The translations under genes and the position numbers were made by a program. A stretch of DNA of 64,000 nucleotides from an uncultured Pelagibacteraceae bacterium (GTDB taxonomy: Bacteria; Pseudomonadota; Alphaproteobacteria; Pelagibacterales; Pelagibacteraceae). The notes under the pieces were generated by a model. The model did no database searches. It had not been told where the DNA came from and was given only the letters and a program-made list of their open reading frames with translations. Positions 19,245 to 28,529 of this stretch are shown one piece after another. Every line of letters begins with the position of its first letter. Position 1 is the first letter of the stretch. The stretch lies in assembly GCA_902540235.1 (NCBI GenBank), contig CACBLI010000005.1, forward strand, positions 41,729 through 105,728, read 5' to 3'.

Positions 19245-19495
19245 GACTATTTATTTACAAATGTATCGTGGTTTTTCTTGGTATTTATTTAACTTATAAT
19301 TTCACAATAGGAAAAACAATTGATGAATATGAAAATCAATTGAGATATTTTATTACTGATCAAGGACGTGAACAATTTAGAGATTTTATTAGAAAAGAAT
19401 TAAAGAATTCGTTAGACAATGAGAATTTATTAGATATAGAGGATAGAGCTTTAATTAAAAGTTTTATTGAAAAATTAAATAAAGAATTAAATTAA
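19241..19495 (+). CDS. Small membrane-anchored or secreted protein of unknown function
   Basis: I do not recognise this 84-residue protein. It starts at an ATGA overlap with the end of the GT-C gene, which supports it being translated. Residues 5-23 are hydrophobic (a signal peptide or single anchor), followed by a charged, helical part (YENQLRYFITDQGREQFRDFIRKELK, broken by a short loop, then IEDRALIKSFIEKLNKEL) that probably sits in the periplasm. A partner role with the glycosyltransferase is suggested by coupling only. Confidence 0.62.
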   Translation: MRLFIYKCIVVFLGIYLTYNFTIGKTIDEYENQLRYFITDQGREQFRDFIRKELKNSLDNENLLDIEDRALIKSFIEKLNKELN

Positions 19496-19536
19496 TATTG
19501 TTATAAAAGATTATTATATAGTAAACTTACAACTTC

Positions 19537-19628
19537 GGAAGAGTGGGTGAGTGGTTTAAACCAGTCGTTTGCTAAATGACCGTGCGAGGAAACTTGTACC
19601 GAGGGTTCGAATCCCTCCTCTTCCGCCA
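19537..19628 (+). tRNA. tRNA-Ser (anticodon GCU)
   Basis: A class II tRNA with CCA encoded. The acceptor stem GGAAGAG (19537-19543) pairs with CTCTTCC before discriminator G19625 and CCA 19626-19628. The anticodon stem GTCGT (19564-19568) pairs with ATGAC, enclosing loop TTGCTAA with anticodon GCT at 19571-19573. A long variable arm follows, then the T arm containing GGTTCGAATCC. It decodes AGC and AGU serine codons. The gene ends four bases before the 3' end of slt on the other strand. Confidence 0.97.
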
Positions 19629-19632
19629 GTTT

Positions 19633-21840
19633 TTAAAACAAAGGATTATCCTTAAAAAAATTTTTCATAGTAACTGGTTTTTGTTCTAATATGTACCTGT
19701 ATACATTATAATTTTCCAAAACCCGTTGTACGTAATTTCTAGTTTCTTTAAATTTTATTAATTCAATCCAATCGATATAATTGGTTTGTCCTTTTTGAGG
19801 ATTTTTATTAATTCTTTTCCAATATCTAACCCTTTTCGGTCCAGCATTGTAAGCTGCAATTGCGTATGGATAGGCCCCATCATATTCTAAAATTAATCCA
19901 GCAATATAATGAGAACCCAAATTGATATTATATTCTGGGTCAGTTGTCAGTCTCGATTTAGAATATGGAAGTTTTGCTTGTTTCGCAACTAATTTCGCTG
20001 TGTAAGGCATTAATTGCATTAAACCTTTGGCTCCCGCATGACTGTTTGCTTTTAAATCAAACTCACTTTCTTGTCTTATGATAGACAAAATAAAAGCAGC
20101 TTCTGGAATTTTTCTTCCATTAATATATTTTGGAGTACTTATTATTGGATAATTAAATTTATTATGAAATCTTTTTTCATAAGAGGCTATTTTAGAAATT
20201 TGTATGGCAAAATCAAAACGATCAATATTTGTAGCCAGTTCAGCCGCTAAAATTTCACTTCCACTGTCAATATTATCATTAGCAAGATGCCTGAGCATAT
20301 GTTTTGTATATTTATCCTCGTCTAACTCATCTAATAAATAAATTAATTTAACGATTTCTTTCTTAAAAAAATAATCACGATATTTCTTATTTACCTCAAA
20401 ATCTTTAGAAAGTTCAAATTTTCCATTTGGGTTTATTTCCATGAAAGCTAACTGACCATAATAAGTAGTTAGATAATTAGAGGCTTCTGTAAACCATTTA
20501 TTTGATAATTCTTTATAGCCTAAGACCTTATAGGTTTTTCCGAGCCAATACGCCCCTCTTGCAACGCTAATAGGATAACCGACATTATTGTAAAAATTTT
20601 CAAAGTGATCTTTTGCTAACAAAGGATCATTTAAAAAGCTTAAGGCAATCCATCCACTCATCCATTCAGCTGCTGCAAACTCGGGACCCTCAGATAATGA
20701 ATGATTACTACTAATTTTATATGCTAACTCGTACTTTTTTTTATAAATCAAAGATCTTGATATAATTTCTCTTTCAATCCACCACTTGTCTGGTCTAACT
20801 AAGTAATCTTTTGTATTTTTAATTTTTAATAAAATTTCAACAGAACTATCAACTCGTCCTCTTTTTCTTCTCCATTTTAATCTATCGTAATTTAGACCAG
20901 CATCATTTTTAAATTTAGCTGGCACTTTTGATATGGCATTATCGACACCATATGATCTGCTCATCAATAATTGTCTTGCATTATATAAAAGTTCATATTC
21001 TTTAGGTAAATATCTTAATAATCGTTTCAAATCCCAATACTTATTATTCCATGCTAGATAATCAGCTCTCTTTATATAATCATTCGCATTAAGATATTTC
21101 TTAAATTTTTTTCTATAGAATCTTAGTTCGGACTTGGTTAATTCTGCTGTAATCCATCCCTCTTTAACTAGTTTCAAACCTTTTTCTTTTTCACCAGTTA
21201 AGATATAGCTTTCTCCAAGTATCATTTTTCCAAATCCACTTAATGGCTCAGAAGAGCCATACCAATTAATAATTTTTTTTGGAGAAACTTTATCTGTTGA
21301 AAGCTTATGTTCAGCTAAATATTTTACTCTACCTATTCTTGGGTAATCCTCATTTTTATCGATAAAAGTCCTATAATCTAAATATGATGCTTGATTACCC
21401 TTTGTAAGAAGGTGTCTCCATTGTATAAAATTATAAATCGATTTATCTTTAGCTTTTTTTGCAGTTTTTAAAGCCGCTGTCCATTTTGCTTTTTTCATTT
21501 CCGCAATAGCTTTATTTGCTAAGTTAAAATCTTTTTTATTATAATATTTTGATATTTTAATATTTTTAGGTTTTTCAGATCCTGCAATAAGAGGCTTTTT
21601 CTTAGGGAGTATAAAGTTGATTTTTATATCCTGTTTTGCAATATCTTCTTTCTCAATTTCTTTTTTTTGAGTTTTTTTAATTGGTTTTGGTAATGGCTTA
21701 AGCACATCTATTAACAATTTTTTTTTAGTTTCCTCTGTGGTTTGAGATGGCTTAATTAGAGGAATTATATCGGATATAGCTATATTAGTTAGAGAGACAA
21801 GAGGAAACAAAACTATTAAAAATAGTATTTTTTTTAACAT
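19633..21840 (-). CDS. slt: Soluble lytic murein transglycosylase (Slt-type)
   Basis: Periplasmic peptidoglycan lyase that cleaves the MurNAc-GlcNAc bond with formation of 1,6-anhydro-muropeptides. The 735-residue product begins with a signal peptide (residues 1-24), a Lys/Pro-rich linker to about 100, then a long helical superhelix of TPR-like repeats, and a C-terminal SLT catalytic domain from about residue 575. The catalytic glutamate is in SIIRQESEFDLKANSHAGAKG (near residue 590), with the further motifs LMQLMPYTA and AIAAYNAGPKRV. Layout and length match Slt70 relatives. It is monocistronic, divergent from dapA. Confidence 0.95.
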   Translation of the reverse strand: MLKKILFLIVLFPLVSLTNIAISDIIPLIKPSQTTEETKKKLLIDVLKPLPKPIKKTQKKEIEKEDIAKQDIKINFILPKKKPLIAGSEKPKNIKISKYYNKKDFNLANKAIAEMKKAKWTAALKTAKKAKDKSIYNFIQWRHLLTKGNQASYLDYRTFIDKNEDYPRIGRVKYLAEHKLSTDKVSPKKIINWYGSSEPLSGFGKMILGESYILTGEKEKGLKLVKEGWITAELTKSELRFYRKKFKKYLNANDYIKRADYLAWNNKYWDLKRLLRYLPKEYELLYNARQLLMSRSYGVDNAISKVPAKFKNDAGLNYDRLKWRRKRGRVDSSVEILLKIKNTKDYLVRPDKWWIEREIISRSLIYKKKYELAYKISSNHSLSEGPEFAAAEWMSGWIALSFLNDPLLAKDHFENFYNNVGYPISVARGAYWLGKTYKVLGYKELSNKWFTEASNYLTTYYGQLAFMEINPNGKFELSKDFEVNKKYRDYFFKKEIVKLIYLLDELDEDKYTKHMLRHLANDNIDSGSEILAAELATNIDRFDFAIQISKIASYEKRFHNKFNYPIISTPKYINGRKIPEAAFILSIIRQESEFDLKANSHAGAKGLMQLMPYTAKLVAKQAKLPYSKSRLTTDPEYNINLGSHYIAGLILEYDGAYPYAIAAYNAGPKRVRYWKRINKNPQKGQTNYIDWIELIKFKETRNYVQRVLENYNVYRYILEQKPVTMKNFFKDNPLF

Positions 21841-21882
21841 AATCTTTGGTATATGAATCTACAATCTATGTTATAAGTATTT

Positions 21883-22764
21883 ATGTTTAAAGGTTCAAAT
21901 GTTGCTTTAGTCACTCCTTTTAAAAATGGTAAACTTGATGATGCTAATTATATCAAGTTAATTCATTTTCACATTAAAAATGGGACCAATGGTTTAGTTC
22001 CAGCTGGAACAACAGGAGAATCACCGACATTAAGCCATGAAGAGCACGAAAGAATTATAGAACTGTGCGTTAAAGAGAGTGATGGCAAATTACCTGTAAT
22101 TGCAGGCACAGGATCAAATTCTACAGAGGAGGCTATATCTCTTACTTCTCATGCAGAAAGAATTGGAGCTAACGGTGCATTAATAGTTACACCTTATTAT
22201 AATAAGCCAACCCAAGAGGGACTTTATCAACATTATAAAGCAATAAATGATAAATGTGGCATTCCAATTATTATTTATAATATTCCAGGAAGATCGGTAA
22301 TAGATATGTCAGTCGACACTATGGCAAGATTATTTGAGCTTAAAAATATAGTTGGTGTCAAGGATGCAACGGGAGACTTAAATAGAGTAAACGAAACTTT
22401 AAAAAAATTAGGTAAAGATTTTATTCAACTTACTGGAAATGATGATAATGCCTTGGAATTTAATTTAAGAGGAGGGGTAGGCTCAATAAGTGTTACTGCC
22501 AATATTGCTCCAAAGTATTGTTCAGAATTTCAAAAGTTTTCAATCTTAACCGATGAAAAATCTAAACTCGAAGCAGAAAAAATTGATAAAATTTTACAAC
22601 CAGTTCATCATTCGATGTTTATAGAAAGCAATCCTAGTCCTGTTAAATATGCAGCAAAACTATTAGGTTTATGTGATGATGAGGTTAGACTTCCTATGGT
22701 AAAAGTTACAGAGGCTACAAAAAAAATAGTTGAGGAAGCCCTAAAGTCTGCAAAATTAATTTAA
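21883..22764 (+). CDS. dapA: 4-hydroxy-tetrahydrodipicolinate synthase
   Basis: TIM-barrel aldolase (293 residues) that condenses pyruvate with aspartate semialdehyde, the branch-point step of lysine and diaminopimelate synthesis. Motifs: [31 protein letters not shown] with the catalytic tyrosine, and [10 protein letters not shown] with the Schiff-base lysine near residue 161. It starts a plus-strand run in which each gene touches the next: its stop shares a base with the smpB start (TAATG). Confidence 0.97.
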   Translation: MFKGSNVALVTPFKNGKLDDANYIKLIHFHIKNGTNGLVPAGTTGESPTLSHEEHERIIELCVKESDGKLPVIAGTGSNSTEEAISLTSHAERIGANGALIVTPYYNKPTQEGLYQHYKAINDKCGIPIIIYNIPGRSVIDMSVDTMARLFELKNIVGVKDATGDLNRVNETLKKLGKDFIQLTGNDDNALEFNLRGGVGSISVTANIAPKYCSEFQKFSILTDEKSKLEAEKIDKILQPVHHSMFIESNPSPVKYAAKLLGLCDDEVRLPMVKVTEATKKIVEEALKSAKLI

Positions 22765-23234
22765 TGCGTAAAAAAACCAATGTTGGTTCAAAAATAATTT
22801 GCCTTAATCGTAAAGCAAGCTTTAACTATTTTTTTGAAGATCTTTTAGAAGCAGGAATTGTTCTTAAAGGATCAGAGATAAAATCAATCAGAAATGGCAA
22901 TGTAAATATTGCAGACTCTTATGCTGTAGAAAAAAATGGTGAAATAGTTTTGATAAATTCACATATAGCATCTTACAAACAAGCAAGTTACTCAAATCAT
23001 AGTCCCTTAGATGACAGAAAATTGTTATTGAATAAAAGAGAAATCAATAAACTAATTGGAAAAACACAGAGAGAGGGTTTTACTTTAGTCCCCACTAAGA
23101 TGTATTTCAAAAAGGGTAAAGCCAAAATTGAGCTCGCAGTTGCAAAAGGTAAAAAACAGTTTGATAAGAGAAGTGTTAAAAAAGATAGAGATTGGAGTCG
23201 AACTAAAGCCAGATATATTAGGAAGTCGAGCTGA
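22764..23234 (+). CDS. smpB: SsrA-binding protein SmpB
   Basis: tmRNA-binding protein required for trans-translation, 156 residues. Recognisable segments are [46 protein letters not shown], the KLLLNKREI strand, [27 protein letters not shown] and the basic C-terminal tail ([17 protein letters not shown]) that enters the ribosome mRNA channel. It lies between dapA and folK without spacer. No tmRNA gene was seen nearby. Confidence 0.97.
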   Translation: MRKKTNVGSKIICLNRKASFNYFFEDLLEAGIVLKGSEIKSIRNGNVNIADSYAVEKNGEIVLINSHIASYKQASYSNHSPLDDRKLLLNKREINKLIGKTQREGFTLVPTKMYFKKGKAKIELAVAKGKKQFDKRSVKKDRDWSRTKARYIRKSS

Positions 23235-23711
23235 ATGATTTATTTAGGTATTGGTTCAAACTTAGGTGATAGAAGAAAGAATATTGAAATAGCAAAATTT
23301 GAAATTGTTCAAAAGGGAGTAAATATAATCAATTGCTCTAATTTTTACGAAAGTTTGTCCTGGCCTGACATCAACTATCCTAAATTTTTGAACATCGTAT
23401 TAAGAGTAGACACTAATCTAACACCACTTAAGCTAATTAAGATCTGTAAGGATATTGAAAAATCTCTTGGTAGAAAAGAGCATACCAGAAATGCTCCAAG
23501 AGTATGCGATATTGATATACTAGATTACAAAAAGAAACAAATTAATAACAAGATTATTTTACCTCATCCTAGATTACATCAAAGAAATTTCGTTCTTTTG
23601 CCCTTATTTGAATTAGATAAGTCATGGATACATCCAGTTTCTAAATATCATATAAAAAAATTAATATTTTATTTACCAAATAGAGACATAAGATCTATTA
23701 AACAAATTTAA
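23235..23711 (+). CDS. folK: 2-amino-4-hydroxy-6-hydroxymethyldihydropteridine diphosphokinase
   Basis: Transfers pyrophosphate from ATP to hydroxymethyl-dihydropterin in folate synthesis. At 158 residues it has the usual size and motifs: YLGIGSNLGDRRKNIE at the start, the EKSLGRKEHTRNAPRVCDIDILDY signature with the two metal-binding aspartates, and LPHPRLHQRNFVLLPLFEL. The start codon directly follows the smpB stop, so it is almost certainly in the same mRNA. Confidence 0.96.
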   Translation: MIYLGIGSNLGDRRKNIEIAKFEIVQKGVNIINCSNFYESLSWPDINYPKFLNIVLRVDTNLTPLKLIKICKDIEKSLGRKEHTRNAPRVCDIDILDYKKKQINNKIILPHPRLHQRNFVLLPLFELDKSWIHPVSKYHIKKLIFYLPNRDIRSIKQI

Positions 23712-23730
23712 TTTAGTGTTATAATAAGTA

Positions 23731-25476
23731 ATGTTAAATTCTGAAGAATTAATAAACAAAGTAAAAATTTATAATAAATTTCTAAATCCTGAAAAATTGA
23801 ATAAAGCCTATGATTTTGCTGTAAAAGCTCACAGTAATCAAAAAAGAGCATCTGGTGATCCTTACTCAGTACATCCAATTGAGGTTGCAAATATTCTTAC
23901 AGATCTAAAATTAGATAGCGCAACAATCACTACTGGATTACTTCATGACACTATTGAAGACACGTATGCTACTTATGAGACAATAAAAGGAGAATTTGGA
24001 AATGAAGTTGCTGACTTAGTAGATGGAGTTACCAAAATATCTGTTTTAGAAAATAAAGCTTCATCAAATTCAAAAGCTGAAAATTTTAGAAAATTAATTT
24101 TAGCCACATCAAAAGACATAAGAGTTCTACTTGTAAAAATTGCTGACAGATTACACAATATGAGAACTATCAAAGCGATAACTAAAGAAGATAAAAGAAA
24201 AAGAATAGCTCAAGAAACTATGGAGATTTATGCACCTCTTGCAGATAGAATGGGTATGCACAGGATTAGAGATGAGTTAGAGGATCTCTCTTTTGAAATT
24301 TTGAATAATCAAGCAAGATCATTAATTCAAAAAAGACTTGATGAAATTAAATTAAACAAAAAAGATATTTTTAAATCTTTATCAGTAGAGTTAAAGGATT
24401 TATTGGTTCAAAATAATATAAATTCAAATATATTTGGTCGTGAAAAAACTCCTTTTTCTATTTGGAGGAAGGTACAAAAAAAAAGAGTTTCTTTAGAGCA
24501 AATTACTGACATTATAGGCTTTAGAATTATCCTAGATAGTATAGACGAGTGCTATAAAACACTTGGTGTTTTACATAAAGAGTACAATTGTATCCCAGGA
24601 AAATTTAAAGATTATATTTCATTTGCTAAAATCAATGGTTATAAATCAATTCATACATCTGTAATTGGTTCAAATAAAAAACCAATAGAAATTCAAATAA
24701 GAACAAAAGAAATGCACGAGTTTGCTGAAAGAGGTATAGCTTCTCATTGGCAGTATAAATCGTCTGAAAAATTCAATTCATTAACTTGGAAAGAATACGA
24801 CTGGTTAAAGGATTTGGTTGAAATAATAGAAAAAAATGAAAATCCTGAACACTCTTATGAATATACTAAACTTCAAATGTTCCAAGAAAATGTATTCTGT
24901 TTTACACCCAAAGGATCTGTAATTAAACTTCCAAAAAACGCAACCCCAATTGATTTTGCTTACGCTGTTCATACAAAAATTGGCGATACGGCAATAGGCT
25001 GTGAAATTAATGGCAACAAGAGTGAGTTGCAATCAATTTTAAGAAATGGAGATAGAGTAAACATTATTACTTCTAAAAAACAATCACCTTCTTTACATTG
25101 GATACCAATAACTAAAACAGGAAAAGCAAGAGCAGCAATAAGAAGATATTGGCATGATAGAGGAGAAAAAAAGGAAGAAAGAATTAAAAAATATAATACC
25201 ACTTTATGGATTTCATTACCCGATAAGCCAGGACAATTAGGCAATGTAAGCTCTCTTATAGGCGAACATAAACTGAATATTTCGAATTTAGAGATGGTCG
25301 GTAAAAACCCTAATTACATCAATTTTAAGTTTCAATTGATTATAAGAGATCTCAAAAACTTTACTAATTTTATTGCAGAGCTTAAACAAAAGAGTATAAA
25401 ATTTAAGATAATTAGACACGAAGATAAAAGAAATGCTTTCACCCAAAAAATCCTTAAATATTTTAAAAAAAACTAA
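23731..25476 (+). CDS. relA/spoT: (p)ppGpp synthetase/hydrolase (RelA/SpoT homologue), short form
   Basis: Stringent-response enzyme of 581 residues that makes and probably degrades (p)ppGpp. Order: HD hydrolase (HSNQKRASGDPYSVHP, then LLHDTIEDT near residue 72), synthetase (FGREKTPFSIWRKVQKK, ITDIIGFRIIL, INGYKSIHTSV, IEIQIRT), TGS (FCFTPKGSVIKLPKNATPIDFAYAVH) and a C-terminal ACT domain (ISLPDKPGQLGNVSSLIGEHKLNISNLEM). It is shorter than the usual 700-750 residues: between the TGS-following helices and the ACT domain the zinc-finger/CC region is essentially absent. Both active sites look intact. It overlaps pyrE by 44 bases. The common neighbour rpoZ is not here. Confidence 0.95.
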   Translation: MLNSEELINKVKIYNKFLNPEKLNKAYDFAVKAHSNQKRASGDPYSVHPIEVANILTDLKLDSATITTGLLHDTIEDTYATYETIKGEFGNEVADLVDGVTKISVLENKASSNSKAENFRKLILATSKDIRVLLVKIADRLHNMRTIKAITKEDKRKRIAQETMEIYAPLADRMGMHRIRDELEDLSFEILNNQARSLIQKRLDEIKLNKKDIFKSLSVELKDLLVQNNINSNIFGREKTPFSIWRKVQKKRVSLEQITDIIGFRIILDSIDECYKTLGVLHKEYNCIPGKFKDYISFAKINGYKSIHTSVIGSNKKPIEIQIRTKEMHEFAERGIASHWQYKSSEKFNSLTWKEYDWLKDLVEIIEKNENPEHSYEYTKLQMFQENVFCFTPKGSVIKLPKNATPIDFAYAVHTKIGDTAIGCEINGNKSELQSILRNGDRVNIITSKKQSPSLHWIPITKTGKARAAIRRYWHDRGEKKEERIKKYNTTLWISLPDKPGQLGNVSSLIGEHKLNISNLEMVGKNPNYINFKFQLIIRDLKNFTNFIAELKQKSIKFKIIRHEDKRNAFTQKILKYFKKN

Positions 25477-26020
25477 TGCATTATTAGAAGGTCATTTTGT
25501 TTTATCCTCCGGCTTACATTCAGCAAAATATATACAATGCGCCAAACTGTTAAGTTTTCCTCATTTATCCAATAAAATTTGTAAGTCATTTGCTAACAAA
25601 ATTAAAAAAAATTTTAAAAAAATAGATCTCATTTTAGCTCCAGCTATGGGTGGAATAATTATTGGCTATGAAGTTGGAAGAATTTTAAAAAAAGAGACAA
25701 TTTTTTGTGAGCGTGTCAGTGGAAAATTTAAACTAAGAAGGGGATTTACAATTAACAAAGGCTCAAAAGTTTTGATTATTGAGGATGTTATCACGACTGG
25801 TAAGTCCAGTATGGAATGTGTTAAATTAATAACAAAAAATAAAGCAAAATTAGTTGGTTTTGCATCATTAATTGATAGATCTACAAAAAAAAGTTTAAAA
25901 ATAAAAAAAAAGATCATCTCACATCTTAAGATTGATGTGCCAACTTTTAAGCAAAATGAATTACCTGATTATTTGAAAAAAGTGCCAATAACAACACCTG
26001 GAAGTAGATTTATAAAGTGA
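25433..26020 (+). CDS. pyrE: Orotate phosphoribosyltransferase
   Basis: Adds phosphoribose from PRPP to orotate in pyrimidine synthesis. The 195-residue protein has the PRPP-binding loop VLIIEDVITTGKSSMECV, and upstream GHFVLSSGLHSAKYIQCAKL and LAPAMGGIIIGYEVGR, typical of the long OPRT type. Its ATG at 25433 lies 44 bases inside the relA/spoT gene, in another frame; the conserved N-terminus begins soon after (LLEGHFVLSSG), so a later start would remove family sequence. Its stop overlaps the GTG start of pdxJ. Confidence 0.95.
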   Translation: MLSPKKSLNILKKTNALLEGHFVLSSGLHSAKYIQCAKLLSFPHLSNKICKSFANKIKKNFKKIDLILAPAMGGIIIGYEVGRILKKETIFCERVSGKFKLRRGFTINKGSKVLIIEDVITTGKSSMECVKLITKNKAKLVGFASLIDRSTKKSLKIKKKIISHLKIDVPTFKQNELPDYLKKVPITTPGSRFIK

Positions 26021-26736
26021 AAAGGCTAGGCGTAAATATAGATCATGTTGCAACTTTAAGAAATGCACGTGGGGAATTACATCCTGATCCTGTTTATGCT
26101 GCAAAATATGTGAGCAAAGCAGGTGCTGACTCCATTACAATTCATTTGAGGGAAGATAGAAGGCACATAAAAGATTTAGATGCACAAAAAATATGTTCCA
26201 TCAAAAAACTATTAGTAAATTTGGAAATTTCTACTAATAGCGAGATTGTTAAGAAAGCGTTAAAGATTAAACCTGACTTTATATGCATTGTTCCAGAAAA
26301 TAGAAAAGAAATTACCACAGAGGGTGGATTAGATCTCAAAAAAAATAAAATAAATATCAAAAAAATTATCTCAAAATTTAAAAGTAAAAATATCAGAACA
26401 AGTTTATTTATTAATCCTGTTTTATCTGATATCGAAATTTCTAAAGAGCTTAAAACCGACTGTGTTGAAATTCATACAGGAAGATTAGCAAACTTAGTTA
26501 AAGCTAAAAAAAACCACTCTTATGAATTAAAAAGAATTATTCAAAGCTCAAAGCTCGCCCGCAAATTAGGCATAGAAGTCCATGCTGGTCACGGACTGGA
26601 TTATAAAACTACGAAACTTTTAGTGAAAATCAAAGAAATCAAAGAATTCAATATTGGCCATTATTTAATAGGTGAGTCAATTTTTTATGGTCTACCAAAA
26701 GTGATAAAAAATTTTAAAAAAATTTTAAAAAGTTGA
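26017..26736 (+). CDS. pdxJ: Pyridoxine 5'-phosphate synthase
   Basis: TIM-barrel enzyme that forms pyridoxine 5'-phosphate from deoxyxylulose phosphate and 3-hydroxy-1-aminoacetone phosphate, the last ring-closing step of the DXP-dependent B6 pathway. The 239-residue protein has LGVNIDHVATLRNARG, GADSITIHLREDRRHI, EIHTGRLANL, VHAGHGLDY and FNIGHYLIGESIF. The start is GTG at 26017, overlapping the pyrE stop by four bases (GTGA). The PdxJ-acpS-lepB-rnc order is common in proteobacteria. Confidence 0.97.
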   Translation: MKRLGVNIDHVATLRNARGELHPDPVYAAKYVSKAGADSITIHLREDRRHIKDLDAQKICSIKKLLVNLEISTNSEIVKKALKIKPDFICIVPENRKEITTEGGLDLKKNKINIKKIISKFKSKNIRTSLFINPVLSDIEISKELKTDCVEIHTGRLANLVKAKKNHSYELKRIIQSSKLARKLGIEVHAGHGLDYKTTKLLVKIKEIKEFNIGHYLIGESIFYGLPKVIKNFKKILKS

Positions 26737-26744
26737 GACTTAAA

Positions 26745-27131
26745 ATGAGAATATTAGGTATTGGTGTTGATATTATACAAAATAAAAGGATTAAATCTTT
26801 AATAAAAAATAAAAATTTTATCTCAAGAACATTTAGTCCTAAAGAAATTAAATTTTCCCAAAAATATTCAAATAAAACTAATTATTTTTCAAAGCGTTTT
26901 GCAGCAAAAGAATCATTAGCGAAATCTCTTGGCAGTGGCTTTAGAGGTAATCTAAATTTCAAAGATATAGAAATCTTAAATGATAAAAAGGGAAAACCCT
27001 TTTTTTCAAAATCTAGAAAGATTGATGTTATTGTAAACAAAAAATTCAAAGTAAAAAAATATGATTTGTTTCTTTCAATTTCTGATGAAAAAGATTATTC
27101 AATAGCATTTACGACTTTGCAGACTAAATAA
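26745..27131 (+). CDS. acpS: Holo-[acyl-carrier-protein] synthase
   Basis: Transfers the 4'-phosphopantetheine arm from CoA to ACP. The N-terminus ILGIGVDIIQNKRI and the KRFAAKESLAKSLGSGF motif carry the Mg2+ and CoA-binding residues. I prefer the ATG at 26745 (about 128 residues, the normal size) over an in-frame TTG at 26733 that precedes the conserved start. Its stop shares a base with the lepB start. Confidence 0.95.
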   Translation: MRILGIGVDIIQNKRIKSLIKNKNFISRTFSPKEIKFSQKYSNKTNYFSKRFAAKESLAKSLGSGFRGNLNFKDIEILNDKKGKPFFSKSRKIDVIVNKKFKVKKYDLFLSISDEKDYSIAFTTLQTK

Positions 27132-27865
27132 TGTTTAATAAAGAGAGTATTATAGATAATATTAAAACCTTATTTTATGCGCTAATCATAGCCATAATAA
27201 TAAGATCACTAATAATTCAGCCTTTTTACATTCCTTCCTCATCAATGGAACCGACATTATTAGTTGGGGATAGATTATTTGTTACTAAATATTCTTATGG
27301 ATATAGTAAACATTCATTTCCTTTTAGCCCACCGATTTTTGAAGATAGAATTATTTTCAGTAGTCCTAAAAGAGGGGATGTAGTTGTATTCAAAACACCC
27401 GCAGATAATAGAACAGATTACATAAAACGACTAATTGGATTACCAGGTGATAGAATTCAATTTTTAGACTCAAATTTATTTTTAAATAATAATGAGATTT
27501 TTAAATCAAGAATTTCAAAAAAAGATATTATTTACTGCGGAAATAAAAAAATTGATGTGTTTACATTTGAAGAAAAGTTACCAAACAATAAAGTACACAA
27601 AACTGTTTACTTAAAAAACTTTGGTTATCAAAATTCAGATGTGTTTGAAGTGCCTGAAGATTTTTATTTTTTTTTAGGCGATAATAGAGACTGCTCAAAA
27701 GACAGCAGATTTTTATCAAGTGTTGGTTATGTTCATAAAGATAATCTTGTTGGTAAAGCAAGGTTTATTTTTTTTTCATCTGATAAATCAAAAGGTAATT
27801 TATTATTCTTTTGGAAATGGAAAGACTCTATCCGGTTCGATAGATTCTTTAAAAAGATAAATTAA
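27131..27865 (+). CDS. lepB: Signal peptidase I
   Basis: Membrane-anchored serine protease that removes signal peptides of exported proteins. A membrane segment spans about residues 13-30, then the catalytic Ser38 in YIPSSSMEPTLLVGD, and the general-base Lys99 in DYIKRLIGLPGD, preceded by RGDVVVFK. The box-E motif FFLGDNRDCSKDSRF is present. At 244 residues it is typical of alphaproteobacteria. Overlaps acpS and rnc by one base each (TAATG). Confidence 0.97.
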   Translation: MFNKESIIDNIKTLFYALIIAIIIRSLIIQPFYIPSSSMEPTLLVGDRLFVTKYSYGYSKHSFPFSPPIFEDRIIFSSPKRGDVVVFKTPADNRTDYIKRLIGLPGDRIQFLDSNLFLNNNEIFKSRISKKDIIYCGNKKIDVFTFEEKLPNNKVHKTVYLKNFGYQNSDVFEVPEDFYFFLGDNRDCSKDSRFLSSVGYVHKDNLVGKARFIFFSSDKSKGNLLFFWKWKDSIRFDRFFKKIN

Positions 27866-28527
27866 TGCAAAAAAATCTTCAATTATTTCAAAAAAAATTA
27901 AAGATTAAATTTAAAAATCCTAAATTATTAGTAAAAGCATTAACCCACAAAAGTTATGAGCCAATAAACAATAATGAAAAAATCGAATTTCTCGGTGATA
28001 GAGTTTTAGGCCTAGTAATAGCAAAAAAATTATTAGAAATTTATCCCGATGAAAAAGAGGGGATTTTAGATAAAAAGTTTGCTTCTTTAGTAAATAAAAA
28101 AACCTGCCTTCTAATTGCGAAAAAAATAGGTATTGAAAAATTTATATTAATTTTAAGTTCGACTAAAAATAAATTAAATATTGAAGATAAAGTTCTCTCT
28201 GATGCTTGTGAAGCTATAATTGGTGCAATTTACTTAGACAAAGGATTTAATGTTGCTGAAAATTTCATTTTACGTTTATGGAAAGATGAAATTGACAAAA
28301 GTGTAATTACTATAATTGATGCAAAAACAAAGTTACAAGAATACTCACTGAAGAATTTTAAAAAGTTACCAATCTATAGATTAATTTCTAACACGGGTCC
28401 TAGACACAAGCCTGTTATCAAAGTAAGTGTCAAATTATCAGATGGTAAAATTTACTATGGTGAAGGAAAATCTAAAAAAAATGCGGAGCAAAAAGCTGCA
28501 ACATTATGTTTAGATAATTTGGGATAA
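27865..28527 (+). CDS. rnc: Ribonuclease III
   Basis: Double-strand-specific endoribonuclease for rRNA and mRNA processing. The 220-residue product has the catalytic signature NEKIEFLGDRVLGLVIA, the second acidic site DACEAIIGAIYLDKG, and a C-terminal dsRNA-binding domain (DAKTKLQEYSLKNFKKLPIY to KKNAEQKAATLCLDNLG). It follows lepB with a one-base overlap. In many bacteria era comes next; here recO follows after two bases. Confidence 0.97.
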   Translation: MQKNLQLFQKKLKIKFKNPKLLVKALTHKSYEPINNNEKIEFLGDRVLGLVIAKKLLEIYPDEKEGILDKKFASLVNKKTCLLIAKKIGIEKFILILSSTKNKLNIEDKVLSDACEAIIGAIYLDKGFNVAENFILRLWKDEIDKSVITIIDAKTKLQEYSLKNFKKLPIYRLISNTGPRHKPVIKVSVKLSDGKIYYGEGKSKKNAEQKAATLCLDNLG

Positions 28528-28529
28528 CG

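Noticed and set aside
19629..19632. An integration site at the 3' end of tRNA-Ser
   Set aside because: slt ends four bases away and is intact; there is no integrase or duplicated tRNA end in the window.
22764..23234. A tmRNA gene near smpB
   Set aside because: The gene is packed between dapA and folK with no intergenic room on either side.
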